DNA of 64,000 nt, taken from Paenibacillus sp. J23TS9 (GTDB lineage: Bacteria > Bacillota > Bacilli > Paenibacillales > Paenibacillaceae). The number at the start of each line of letters is the position of its first letter. Within the stretch, counting starts at the first letter, position 1. Below, one piece after another: positions 28,378-38,500 of the stretch. The stretch is taken from assembly GCF_018403225.1 (NCBI RefSeq), contig NZ_BOSG01000005.1, forward strand, positions 310,001 through 374,000, read 5' to 3'. The position numbers were made by a program, and so were the translations under genes. The notes under the pieces were generated by a model, which worked only from the letters and a program-made list of their open reading frames with translations, was not told the DNA's origin and did not search any database.

Positions 28378-29136
28378 ATGGCGCATATAACGATAGACAC
28401 AGGATCGCCTACTTTAAGAATGACAACCAGTATCCATGTGATCTCCCCTGTTGATACCGGTATACCGACAAACAGCACACTTTATCTGCTGCACGGTGCA
28501 GGTGACAATGCGAGTACATGGCACCGCTTGACGACGGTAGAGCTATACGCTGCCAAGTACGGCTGCACTGTTATCATGCCGGAAGTGAACCGAAGCTATT
28601 ACACGGATATGGAATATGGTCTCGATTACTTTTACTATGTGACACAAGAGCTTCCGGAAATTTGCGGACGTCTGTTCCGTTTGAATGATGATCCCAAAAA
28701 GACTTTTGTCGCGGGCTTGTCCATGGGTGGATACGGCGCAATGAAAGCTGCACTTACTTACCCGGACCGTTATGCCAAAGCCGTATCGCTATCCGGAGTT
28801 ACCGATATCCAGCAGCGTCTTCGAGATCCGAATATGGAGCCGGGGATGGCTAAGGAAATGCAGGCGGTATTCGGAACAGAGCTGACCATCAAGCCGGATC
28901 AGGATTTGTACGCGCTTGCTGCGAAACTCATCGAAGAGGGCGGAGAACTGCCTCCGGTGCTTTGCTGCTGTGGAACCGAAGATCCGTTTATCGGGATGAA
29001 TCGTGAGTTTGCAGCTTATATGCAGAAAACGCCGTTCGACTTCAAGTATGCGGAAGGCCCAGGAACGCATGATTGGCTTTTCTGGGAAGAGCATTTGAAG
29101 ACGGCATTTGACTTCTTGTTTAACGAAAAGAATTAA
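28378..29136 (+). CDS. Esterase family protein (EstA/esterase D type)
   Basis: A 252-residue alpha/beta hydrolase of the putative-esterase family (PF00756), which includes tributyrin esterase EstA, S-formylglutathione hydrolase and acetyl-xylan or feruloyl esterases. Nucleophile Ser115 is in VAGLSMGGYGAM; TLYLLHGAGDNASTW carries the oxyanion segment; Asp and His are in CGTEDPF and GPGTHDWLFW. No signal peptide is present, so it works inside the cell. It opens the importer operon (AAAGGGG before the ATG, 20 bp to the next gene), which suggests it strips acyl groups from imported oligosaccharides. Confidence 0.88.
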   Translation: MAHITIDTGSPTLRMTTSIHVISPVDTGIPTNSTLYLLHGAGDNASTWHRLTTVELYAAKYGCTVIMPEVNRSYYTDMEYGLDYFYYVTQELPEICGRLFRLNDDPKKTFVAGLSMGGYGAMKAALTYPDRYAKAVSLSGVTDIQQRLRDPNMEPGMAKEMQAVFGTELTIKPDQDLYALAAKLIEEGGELPPVLCCCGTEDPFIGMNREFAAYMQKTPFDFKYAEGPGTHDWLFWEEHLKTAFDFLFNEKN

Positions 29137-29156
29137 GTAAAGTGAGGCGATGCACA

Positions 29157-30116
29157 TTGAAACCCGCAGCCTTAGGGCCTGACAAAAGTTTAAAAGGGCG
29201 TTCGAAATCCAACCCCTGGTTCAAGGAAATCTGGAAGCACCGTATGACGTACACCCTGCTCGTTCCGGGACTGATCTGGCTGATCCTGTTTGCTTACCTG
29301 CCGATGGGCGGCCTGTCCTTAGCATTCAAGCATTACAGAGCCAACGATGGAATTTGGGGCAGTCCCTGGGTGGGATTTGAAAACTTCAAATATGTTTTCC
29401 GGGATCCAACCTTTGCACAGGCCGTGTGGAGAACCCTATACGTCAATATTATCAAACTCGTCATTACGTTCCCGTTCCCGATTATTCTAGCCTTAATGCT
29501 GAATGAGCTGCGGATGGGGCGCACGAAGAAATGGTTCCAAACTGTGTTTACGTTCCCGCAGTTTTTGTCCTGGATTATCGTTTCCGGGATTGTCATCAAC
29601 GTCCTTTCTTATGATGGGTTGCTGAACAGCACGCTGTCGCTTATCGGGCTGCCGACCATTAACTTTTTGGGCTCGGAAAAAATGTTTCTCCCGATGCTGA
29701 TTATGACGGATATCTGGAAGTCGACGGGCTGGGGCGCCATCATCTTCTTGGCCGCTATTTCCGGAATCGATCAGGACCAATATGAGTCGGCGCAGATTGA
29801 TGGCGCTTCGCGTATGCAGCAAATTTTCAAGGTTACACTGCCTAACATTCTTCCTACCGTAACCGTGATGTTCATTCTGAATGTGGGCGGTCTGATGTCC
29901 GCCGGCTTCGACCAGATCTTTAACTTGGCGAATGCGGCAACGCAGAATGTATCTCAAGTGCTGGACGTGTACATTTACCGGATTACGTTTCAATCTTCGA
30001 CGGACTTTTCGTTCTCGACGGCTGTCAGCTTGTTCCGATCGCTCGTGAATATGGTTCTGCTGCTGGCTGCTGACCGGATAGCTAAATGGATGGGTGGAGA
30101 CGGTTTATTCCGATAG
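29157..30116 (+). CDS. Oligosaccharide ABC transporter permease (LplB type)
   Basis: A 319-residue permease of the LplB/CUT1 group with six TM segments: TYTLLVPGLIWLILFAYLP opens the first, and the EAA loop is ESAQIDGASRMQQIFKVTLPNILP. I place the start at TTG 29157, followed by KPAALGPD, since AGTGAGG lies 9 bases before it. The in-frame GTG at 29142 has no ribosome binding site. It follows the esterase by 20 bp and works with the next permease and the binding protein. The ATPase must be encoded elsewhere. Confidence 0.9.
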   Translation: MKPAALGPDKSLKGRSKSNPWFKEIWKHRMTYTLLVPGLIWLILFAYLPMGGLSLAFKHYRANDGIWGSPWVGFENFKYVFRDPTFAQAVWRTLYVNIIKLVITFPFPIILALMLNELRMGRTKKWFQTVFTFPQFLSWIIVSGIVINVLSYDGLLNSTLSLIGLPTINFLGSEKMFLPMLIMTDIWKSTGWGAIIFLAAISGIDQDQYESAQIDGASRMQQIFKVTLPNILPTVTVMFILNVGGLMSAGFDQIFNLANAATQNVSQVLDVYIYRITFQSSTDFSFSTAVSLFRSLVNMVLLLAADRIAKWMGGDGLFR

Positions 30117-30133
30117 GAAGGGAGTGTTAATAG

Positions 30134-31039
30134 ATGAGTACCACAGCAGTAAAAAAACAGCGTAAATACCGCGTAGGTAAAATGACTGTCCTGGATTATA
30201 TCCTGATGGTTGTGCTGATTATTTTATCCTTAATGATTCTGATTCCGTTCTGGAACGTTATTATGATTTCATTTTCCTCGCAAAAGGAATACGCAGATAA
30301 TCCAATGATGCTGTTTCCGAAACATCCGACACTCGATGCATACAAAGCACTGTTTCAGGATGGAAGGATTCTTACAGGCTTTTGGAATACGATCAAGGTT
30401 CTGGTCGTTGGACTGCCGCTCAGCTTGTTCCTGACCAGTACGATGGCTTATGGTCTGAGCCGCAACAAATTTCCGGGCAAAAAGCTCATCTTTTTCCTGG
30501 TTTTGTTCACGATGATATTCAACGGCGGTATCGTACCGCTCTACTTGGTTATGAAGTCGCTGCATTTGACCGGCTCACTGTGGTCCGTCATTTTGGTAGG
30601 CAGCTTCAGTGCTTTTAATATGATTCTGATGATGAATTACTTCCAGGGTCTGCCGGAATCGCTAATGGAATCCGCAAGACTGGACGGGGCTGGGGAATGG
30701 AAAATTCTCTTCTCCATCGTTCTTCCGCTGGCTGCGCCGATCATGGCTACAATAACGCTGTTCTACGGCGTTGCGTTCTGGAATGGATGGTATGATGCCA
30801 TGATATTCCTCCGAAAGGCGGAAATGCTGCCGCTGCAAAACGTGCTGAGGACGATCATTGTCGAATCATCAACCAACGTGTCCAACGCATCGAGTGTGGA
30901 TGCAATCGGTAAGACAGGCTTCTCGACGGGAATGAAAATGGCTTCGGTCTTCGTTTCGATGATACCGATCATGTGTTTCTTCCCAATGCTGCAAAAGCAC
31001 TTCGCTAAAGGGGTGTTAACAGGGGCTATCAAGACCTGA
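30134..31039 (+). CDS. Oligosaccharide ABC transporter permease (YtcP/LplC type)
   Basis: A 301-residue permease: first TM DYILMVVLIILSLMILIPFW, the MISFSSQKEYADNPMMLFPKHPT segment typical of YtcP/LplC proteins, the EAA loop ESARLDGAGEWKILFSIVLPLA, and the C-terminal FPMLQKHFAKGVLTGAIK. AGGGAG precedes the ATG. It pairs with the LplB-type permease 17 bp upstream. Confidence 0.92.
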   Translation: MSTTAVKKQRKYRVGKMTVLDYILMVVLIILSLMILIPFWNVIMISFSSQKEYADNPMMLFPKHPTLDAYKALFQDGRILTGFWNTIKVLVVGLPLSLFLTSTMAYGLSRNKFPGKKLIFFLVLFTMIFNGGIVPLYLVMKSLHLTGSLWSVILVGSFSAFNMILMMNYFQGLPESLMESARLDGAGEWKILFSIVLPLAAPIMATITLFYGVAFWNGWYDAMIFLRKAEMLPLQNVLRTIIVESSTNVSNASSVDAIGKTGFSTGMKMASVFVSMIPIMCFFPMLQKHFAKGVLTGAIKT

Positions 31040-31083
31040 TTCACTATATAAAATGAGCTAGAGGTTTAATGAGGTTTAACTTG

Positions 31084-31117
31084 CTTCTCCTTGATTTCAT
31101 GATTTATTCAGGAGAAG
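31084..31117 (+). other. Intercistronic hairpin before the binding-protein gene
   Basis: CTTCTCCT (31084-31091) pairs with AGGAGAAG (31110-31117), followed by a pyrimidine-rich stretch. It probably tunes or partly terminates transcription between the permease and binding-protein genes. Confidence 0.4.
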
Positions 31118-31191
31118 TGCTTCCTTCTTTCTTTAGTTCAATTTATGTAATAGATTTTTGCCAAAAAATCTTAACAACATGGGGGTAAAAC

Positions 31192-32790
31192 ATGAAAACG
31201 AACAGAAAGATGCCTTTAAAACCGCTTTTGGCTATCGCAATGTCATTAGTTTTGATGACGGCAACTGCATGTTCCAAGCAGGACGCATCTGGTGGCAATG
31301 AGAAAGACGCAGACGGGAAATACAAGGACAAACTCAAAATTTCCGTCGCGCAAACGACCGAGGTGAAGGACGGTCAATTAAACAACGAGTTCCACAAGTT
31401 CTGGATGGACAAATTCAACGTCGAATGGGACTACAACTATATCCAGTGGGATTCCTGGGCTGAGAAGCTTCGCCTGTGGGTCAACTCCGGCGATCTGCCG
31501 GACGTAGCGAGCTGGAACTATGTGCATGGCGATTTCATGAACTACGTGGACCAAGGACTCTTGTATAAATTCCCGGATGACTGGAAGGAACGCTGGCCGA
31601 ACATCGCCGCAGCTTACAAGCTGACTGGCCTCGGGGACAAGCTGGAAGAACTGACGGGCGGCACCTATATCTTGCCGAAACCGGTGTATTACCAGAACAA
31701 ACCTGCAGATCCGCTGGTCAACCAAATCGGCGTTATCGCACTGCGCAAAGACTGGGCGAAAGCGGTTGGATTTGAGCTCAAGGATGAATACACCACAAGC
31801 GAATTGATGAAATACGCTGAGCTGATCAAAGAAAAAGACCCTGGTAAGCTCGGTTCGAAGCTCATTCCGATCTCTTATAACGCGGATGATGCTCTGACAA
31901 ATATCATCATGGCTAATAGTGAGCACTCCCGTGTGGAATCTGCATTCTACAAAGGTGAGGACGGCAAATTCCACTGGGGTCCTGCAGACCCTGAGACCCT
32001 TACCGGTCTGAAATTGATGCAAAAGGCTTACAAAGAAGGTCTCTTGAATCCTGAATTCTATACATGGAAAAACAATGAAGGCGGCGACAACTTCAAAGTT
32101 AAAGGCGTAGCCGGAATCACCAGTCTTGGCGGTCTGGCATCGTACAGACAAGACATGGATAAAGCGATGAAGAAGAATCTGAATGTAAACAGCGATGACC
32201 TCGTTCATACAGCTATTGTTGTAGGCGACGATGGTAAATACCGCAACCTGGAGCAGCCGAACTTCTGGTCTTCTCTGATCTTCTCGCCGAACATCAGCAA
32301 AGAGAAATTCGAACGGATCATGGATCTGATCGAGTACTCGACAGGCGAAGAGGGACAATTGCTGCTGAATATGGGCTTTGAAGGCAAGGACTGGAAATAT
32401 GATGATAAAAAAGAGCTTGTAAGTCTGCTGCCGGAAGGAACATCTCTGGAAGATAAATATCCATCGCGTTTTGAAGGACTTTACGTCCTCGGAGACGATT
32501 TCAGTATCGTCAACCCGGCCATTAAGAAAGAATACCGTGATACTGCAGTGAAGCATTTCCAAGATAAAGCGAAGCTTGGAAGTGAAGGCGGCAAACTTGC
32601 TGAGTATGATTGGGATGTCCAATTGTACGATTCCAAAGCCAAAAGCCAGGCATCATTTGAATACCAAAATGAATATGCCAACCTGATTCTGCAAAGCGGG
32701 GATCTGGAAGCTAATTGGAAGAAATGGGTACAAAGCAAACAATCGCTTGTTCAGCCGGTTCTGGATGAACTGAACAATCAGAAAAAGTAG
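31192..32790 (+). CDS. Extracellular oligosaccharide-binding lipoprotein
   Basis: A 532-residue solute-binding protein of the large LplA-like type used with LplB/YtcP permeases. The signal peptide ends in the lipobox-like TATAC (Cys about residue 27), followed by a Gly/Ser-rich linker. Recognisable blocks are VEWDYNYIQWDSWAEKLRLWVNSGDLPDVASW and YWPQF-like family positions. In the related Listeria cluster the equivalent protein (Lin1841) binds beta-1,2-glucooligosaccharides; the same ligand is inferred here from gene order. GGGGG precedes the ATG at 31192. Confidence 0.92.
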   Translation: MKTNRKMPLKPLLAIAMSLVLMTATACSKQDASGGNEKDADGKYKDKLKISVAQTTEVKDGQLNNEFHKFWMDKFNVEWDYNYIQWDSWAEKLRLWVNSGDLPDVASWNYVHGDFMNYVDQGLLYKFPDDWKERWPNIAAAYKLTGLGDKLEELTGGTYILPKPVYYQNKPADPLVNQIGVIALRKDWAKAVGFELKDEYTTSELMKYAELIKEKDPGKLGSKLIPISYNADDALTNIIMANSEHSRVESAFYKGEDGKFHWGPADPETLTGLKLMQKAYKEGLLNPEFYTWKNNEGGDNFKVKGVAGITSLGGLASYRQDMDKAMKKNLNVNSDDLVHTAIVVGDDGKYRNLEQPNFWSSLIFSPNISKEKFERIMDLIEYSTGEEGQLLLNMGFEGKDWKYDDKKELVSLLPEGTSLEDKYPSRFEGLYVLGDDFSIVNPAIKKEYRDTAVKHFQDKAKLGSEGGKLAEYDWDVQLYDSKAKSQASFEYQNEYANLILQSGDLEANWKKWVQSKQSLVQPVLDELNNQKK

Positions 32791-32846
32791 GAATACCGCT
32801 TCAAAGTGAGTTGGTCTGAGGCCTCTGCCCGCAGTCCGAGTCTGTG

Positions 32847-32890
32847 GAACCCGGTGTGCAGAATGGTTTATTGCAGCCGGGTTCTTCTCT
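32847..32890 (+). terminator. Intrinsic terminator after the binding protein
   Basis: GAACCCGG (32847-32854) pairs with CCGGGTTC (32877-32884), with TGCA pairing inside the loop; TTCTCTTCC follows. It probably reduces read-through into the GH3 gene. Confidence 0.7.
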
Positions 32891-32979
32891 TCCAGGGTGG
32901 TTCCGGGATGCCTCTCTTAGGGGATGCATCTCCTGAACCATAAAGGAAGGGAATCTGAATGCTCTTCTGAATGAGGAAT

Positions 32980-33048
32980 TTGCACAAACGATGAAAGCAG
33001 GAGACCTTCTGCCTTTCCCGTATACATTGGACATCGGGGTTTGTGCAA
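32980..33048 (+). other. Three-way-junction-like structured element
   Basis: The outer stem TTGCACAAAC (32980-32989) / GTTTGTGCAA (33039-33048) encloses two hairpins: AAAGCAG (32994-33000) with CTGCCTTT (33009-33016, one bulged C), and CCCG (33017-33020) with CGGG (33035-33038). Only four unpaired bases (GATG) occur at the junction. It lies between the binding-protein terminator and the GH3 promoter. It may be a structured RNA or a DNA site. Confidence 0.5.
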
Positions 33049-33104
33049 GCTCCTGAGAAAGGAGAAAGAATCTAAGAGACTGCCTGATGAAAACTCTATG
33101 ATTC

Positions 33105-33167
33105 TATAATGAAGGTTTTTTTCGGCATATGAGCCGCTTAACTGCAACTTAAAAATAGCAACCGGTT
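33105..33167 (+). promoter_or_regulatory. GH3 gene -10 box and operator-like palindrome
   Basis: TATAAT at 33105-33110 is a perfect -10 without a clear -35. About 50 bases downstream is AACCGGTT (33160-33167), a palindrome of the CG-centred type bound by LacI-family repressors, within GCAACCGGTTCA. It differs from the GAAACGTTTC operators of the first promoter. Confidence 0.45.
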
Positions 33168-33202
33168 CAATTAATTTTAAGCAGGTAGTGGAGGGGAACT
33201 GT

Positions 33203-35365
33203 ATGGATATTCAGCAATTACAAGGCCTTGTAAAACAAATGACACTTGAAGAAAAGATTGCCCAATTGCTGCAGCTTACCGCCCATTTTCATGAAGGCAC
33301 GGACAACGAAGGACAAGTGACGGGCCCGATGGAAGAAATGGGAATTACCGAATCGATGGTAACAGCCAGCGGTTCCGTACTCGGTCTTTCGGGTGCGCAG
33401 GCCATTATAGATGTACAAAATTCATATCTAAGCAAAAGCCGTCTAGGCATTCCGCTCCTGTTCATGGCTGATGTGGTGCATGGATTCAAGACTATTTTTC
33501 CAATTCCGCTGGCAATTGGCTGCTCCTGGGATACGGAACTGGCCGAGAAAAGCGCGGAAATCGCCGCAAGAGAATCTGCCGTATCGGGTATTCATGTAAC
33601 GTTCGCACCCATGGTGGATCTGGTTCGTGATCCGCGCTGGGGAAGAGTCATGGAAACAACAGGAGAAGATCCATATCTGAACAGCCTGTTTGCACGGGCA
33701 TTCGTCCGCGGCTATCAGGGAGATAATCTGAAGGAGGATCCTGACCGCCTTGCAGCTTGCGTGAAGCATTTTGCGGCGTATGGTGCTCCGGAAGGCGGAC
33801 GCGATTACAATACGGTTAATATGTCTGAACGGAATTTGCGCGAATCTTATTTGCCGGCCTATAAAGCAGCGCTCGATGAAGGCTGTGAAATGGTCATGAC
33901 ATCCTTTAATACGGTTGACGGTATTCCGGCTACAGGCAATGAGAAGCTCATGCGCGGAATTCTGCGCGACGAGTGGGGATTTGATGGGGTGCTCATATCT
34001 GACTGGGCTTCGATTCGTGAAATGGTCGCACATGGAGCGGCTGAAGATGATTGCGAAGCAGCCTATCGGGCTATCCGTGCGGGGGTGGATATCGAAATGA
34101 TGACGCCTTGTTATGTTCAGCATCTACCGAAGCTGATGGAGAGCGGCCGGGTGGATGAAGCGCTGATTGACGAAGCTGTACTGCGTATTCTGCGTTTGAA
34201 GGAAAAACTCGGACTCTTCGAAAATCCGCTTCGTGCAGCAGACCCTGATAGAGAACGCGAGGTTATTTTCTGCGCTGAGCATCGAAACGTTTCTTATGAT
34301 CTTGCAGCCAAGTCCAGCGTTCTGCTTAAAAACAATGGCCTCTTGCCGCTTCAAACCGATGCAAACGTGGCTTTAATCGGTCCTTTTGCTCAAAGTGATG
34401 ACATTCTCGGCTGGTGGTCCTGCGTTGGAGCGAAGGAAGATGCAGTTCAGCTTGGCAAATCGCTGCAAGAGCGGCTGTCCGGAGGCAAACTCAGCATTGC
34501 CGAAGGTTCCGGCATCGACAGCATTACACAGCAGCAGATTGAAGCAGCTCTGGAAGCAGCGCGAAACGCTGATATTATTGTTTTGGCATTAGGTGAAGAT
34601 TCAGCAATGAGCGGTGAGGGGGGCTCGCGGACGAACATCCGTCTCCCAGAGGCGCAGCTTGAGCTGGTGAAACAGCTGAAAACACTTGGCAAGCCGCTGG
34701 CAGCCGTTATTTTTAACGGCCGTCCACTCGACCTAAATGGTATTTTCGAAGAGGCGGATGCAGTGCTGGAAGCATGGTTCCCGGGCAGTGAAGGCGGGGC
34801 TGCTGTCGCAGATATTCTGATTGGTAATGTGAATCCTTCCGCTCGTTTAACCATGTCCTTCCCGCAATCGGTAGGCCAGGTTCCGGTCTACTACAACCAT
34901 TTCAACACAGGCCGTCCGCTGGATCCTCAAAAAACGGAGGAACGTTACGTTTCCAAATATATCGACAGCCCGAATGATCCTCTGCTTCCGTTTGGATTCG
35001 GACTTTCGTATACCAACTTCGAATATAGTGATTTGACGATTTCAAGCCAGGAAATGAAGGCCGGAGACCCGCTGACGGTTCAAGTCAAAGTGACGAACAC
35101 GGGAGACAGAGCGGGAGTGGAGACCGTACAGCTGTATATCCGCGATATCGCGGGTGAGGTTGTACGTCCGATGCGCGAGCTCAAAGGTTTTGAGAAACTG
35201 GAACTAGCGCCAGGAGAAAGCGGCACTGCGACCTTTACTCTGACAGAAGAACAGCTACGGTACCATCACTCTGATCTCAGCTTTAGCAGTGACCCGGGAA
35301 CATTCCAGGTATTTGTCGGACCCAATAGCCGCGACACCTTGGAGCAGTCTTTTAAATTGATCTGA
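33203..35365 (+). CDS. GH3 beta-glucosidase
   Basis: A 720-residue cytoplasmic glycoside hydrolase family 3 enzyme. The N-terminal TIM barrel has PLLFMADVVHGFKTIFPIP, FAPMVDLVRDPRWGR, KHFAAYG and nucleophile Asp267 in GVLISDWASI. The alpha/beta sandwich contains ALGEDSAMSGEGGSR, with the acid/base Glu expected in this segment. A C-terminal fibronectin III-like domain has LPFGFGLSYTNFEY and VKVTNTGDRAGVETVQLY. ATG 33203 follows GAGGGG. In Listeria the homologous position holds a GH3 enzyme (Lin1840) acting on sophorose and related beta-1,2-glucosides. Confidence 0.93.
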   Translation: MDIQQLQGLVKQMTLEEKIAQLLQLTAHFHEGTDNEGQVTGPMEEMGITESMVTASGSVLGLSGAQAIIDVQNSYLSKSRLGIPLLFMADVVHGFKTIFPIPLAIGCSWDTELAEKSAEIAARESAVSGIHVTFAPMVDLVRDPRWGRVMETTGEDPYLNSLFARAFVRGYQGDNLKEDPDRLAACVKHFAAYGAPEGGRDYNTVNMSERNLRESYLPAYKAALDEGCEMVMTSFNTVDGIPATGNEKLMRGILRDEWGFDGVLISDWASIREMVAHGAAEDDCEAAYRAIRAGVDIEMMTPCYVQHLPKLMESGRVDEALIDEAVLRILRLKEKLGLFENPLRAADPDREREVIFCAEHRNVSYDLAAKSSVLLKNNGLLPLQTDANVALIGPFAQSDDILGWWSCVGAKEDAVQLGKSLQERLSGGKLSIAEGSGIDSITQQQIEAALEAARNADIIVLALGEDSAMSGEGGSRTNIRLPEAQLELVKQLKTLGKPLAAVIFNGRPLDLNGIFEEADAVLEAWFPGSEGGAAVADILIGNVNPSARLTMSFPQSVGQVPVYYNHFNTGRPLDPQKTEERYVSKYIDSPNDPLLPFGFGLSYTNFEYSDLTISSQEMKAGDPLTVQVKVTNTGDRAGVETVQLYIRDIAGEVVRPMRELKGFEKLELAPGESGTATFTLTEEQLRYHHSDLSFSSDPGTFQVFVGPNSRDTLEQSFKLI

Positions 35366-35514
35366 GTTTAGTTACGGAAATTCATCAAATACAGATTCCG
35401 GAAAGACTCCTTATGTCTTGCCGGGATCATCACATACTGTAAAAAAGAATAGCTGCCTTGAAAAACAACCGTCTTCTGCCGGATTGTTTAACAGGATAGG
35501 AGGAATAAACATAC

Positions 35515-38500
35515 ATGACAGCCACCATGACGAATTCTAAGCTTAACATTCAAGCAGGTGATCTGTGCTTTACATTTTGGAAAAGCGGAGATTTGTATCA
35601 GGCCGTTAGCGGCCGGACGATGATCAATCAATTGATGACAAGCCCTCTTGAAGGGTCTTTGAATAACTTATACCTGCGTATCCATAACGATTCGGGCATC
35701 TCTTCTTACCCGCTGCTTGGACTTCATTCCCGAAGTACGGTTAGCACCGGGGGGAACCGGATGGTGTGGGAAGGAACTGCTGAAGATGTTCAATACCGAG
35801 TGACCTTTGCCTTATCAGCTCAGGGTGTATGGTTCTGGGATGTGGTTACTCACGGTGAAAACGTGAAGATAGACATCATTTACGGGCAGGATATCGGCAA
35901 TGCGGATGTCGGAGCTGTACGCAGCAATGAGGCATACTTATCTCAGTATATCGATCATTCTGTTTTCGAGGACAAGGATCATGGCTATGTGGTTTGTTCG
36001 AGACAGAATCAGCCGCAAGGCGGGACGTTCCCTTATATACAGCAAGGCTCTCTGACTCGTGCGTCAGGTTATTCAACCGATGGTTTTCAATTTTTTGGAC
36101 TGTCTTACAAAGAAACGAATATACCGTCATGCCTAAGTCAAACTGGGCTTGCCAATGAAATCTACCAATACGAATTTGCCTACACGGCGCTCCAGTCAGA
36201 GCTGGTTTCGCTCAATGGTGAAGCTCGCTTTGTATTCTATGGCCTTGTGAAAGCTGACCACGCTTCTGCAGTGACGGAGCTGGAATTCAAGGATGAAGTG
36301 CAGCAAGCTTGGGATGCCTATCAGGCTGAAGAAATGAAAGAACCGATGCAAAAGCTTTCTCCGATTAGTCTTAAAAAAGTCATGGGTGATCCGCTGCAGA
36401 CGCTTTCCATGACGGATGAAGAAGTGAATTCGCGTTTCCCGAGCCATACAAGACATCAGGAAGAGCGTGAAGACGGGCAATTGATTGCTTTCTTTACGGA
36501 TTCCTACGAACATATCGTTTTGAAGGAAAAGGAACTGCTCGTTGAGCGTCCACATGGACATATCCTGATGAGCGGAAACAATGTGCAGTTGGGGGCCAAG
36601 GTGGTTACCACCACTTCATATATGTATGGTATTTTCAACTCGCATCTTGTTGTAGGCAATACGAACTTCAATAAAATGATGAGTAATGCTCGCAGTGCCC
36701 TTAACATTCCCAAGACCTCTGGCCAGCGGATTTACATGGAACTGGATGGTCAATACCAGCTGCTCACGATGCCTTCCTTGTTTGAAATCGGCTTTAACTA
36801 TGTGCGCTGGTATTACAAAACGAGTGACGACATGCTGATCATTACAAACTTTACGACTGTGGATACGCCAGAGGTTCGTCTGAATGTGCGTTCCGAAAGT
36901 GGCAAAGCCTACCGCTTCCTGGTGACCAACCAGATCACCATGGAAGTGAATGAATATGAGAAGCCGGTTCGCATGACGAATGATAACGGCATACTTACTT
37001 TCTACGGCGGGCAGGATGCAATCCGCATGGAAGCCTATCCGGATCTGCAATACCGGATGTGGGTTGAAGGTGCAAGTGTTGAAATCGGTGATGAAACCGT
37101 GCTTGCTGATGGTGTCCAGGCCGGCTGCGCGTCCCTGGTGACGATGAAGATCGATTCTACCCAGGAATGGACACTTACGGTTCAAGGATTGCTCGATGGA
37201 GAGGAACTTCCGTCGTCTACCAAGAATATAGAAGAAGAGATTGTAAAATATCATGATTTTTATAAGCAGGTTATGAACGAATTCCATCTTACTGGGGCAG
37301 ATGGATCAGAAAAGGATGATTTATTTAAAGTCAACGCGTTGGCCTGGTGGTATACGCATAATATGCTCGTCCATTATTCGGTCCCGCACGGTCTTGAACA
37401 GTATGGCGGAGCGGCCTGGGGAACCCGGGATGTATGCCAGGGTCCTACCGAATATTTCATGGCAACGCAAAAATTCGAACAAGTCCGCGATATTCTGCTT
37501 ACAGTCTATACCCATCAATATGAAGATGATGGAAACTGGCCGCAGTGGTTTATGTTTGACCGTTATGCGCCTGTCCAGCAGGAAGAAAGCCATGGAGATA
37601 TTATCGTATGGCCGCTAAAGGTACTTAGTGATTATTTGACGGCTACACAGGATTACAGTATTTTGAAGGAAAAGGTTTCCTATACCATGAAGGGGAGCTT
37701 CCAGTTTACGGAGCAAACATTTACGGTATTGGAGCATGTGAATAAAGAAATCGGTTATATCCGGAGTCATTTCCTGCACGACACTTACTTGTCTTCTTAC
37801 GGAGATGGAGATTGGGATGATACGCTCCAGCCTGCGAATGCACAGCTCAAGAAGTATATGGTCAGCAGTTGGACGGTTGCATTGACTTACCAGACATTAA
37901 CCCAGCTTTCTGCGGCATTGCTTCCTGAAGAGCCAGCGCTAGCGGCAGAGCTTCAGGAAATGGCTTCCGGAATCAAACGCGATTTTAACCAATACATGCT
38001 GCAGACAGAAGTCATTCCTGGTTTCCTTTACATGGAAGATCCGGATTCAACCAAACTGATGCTGCATCCGACAGATACCGAGACCGGCATCCAGTACCGT
38101 TTGCTGCCGATGACACGGAGTATGATCGCAGAGCTTCTGGATCCGGAGCGTGCAAAGGCGCATTATGATCTGATCAAGGAAAAGATGTTCTTCCCTGATG
38201 GCGTCCGCTTGATGAACCGTCCTGCCCAATATGCAGGTGGAGTCAGCACGCATTTCAAACGGGCGGAGCAGGCTGCAAACTTCGGACGTGAAGTAGGGCT
38301 TCAATATGTGCATGCCCACATCCGGTTCGTGGAAGCCATGGCGAAGCTGGGACATGCTGACGATGTATGGAACGGGCTAAACGTTATTAACCCGGTAGGT
38401 ATTCGTGATGTGGTTCCGAATGCGGAAATTCGCCAAAGTAATTCTTATTTCAGCAGCTCGGACGGCAAGTTTAATACACGTTATGATGCTCAGACGAATT

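Noticed and set aside
31378..32622. Minus-strand ORF of 414 codons inside the binding-protein gene
   Set aside because: Shadow of the plus-strand coding frame; no start context and no recognisable domains.
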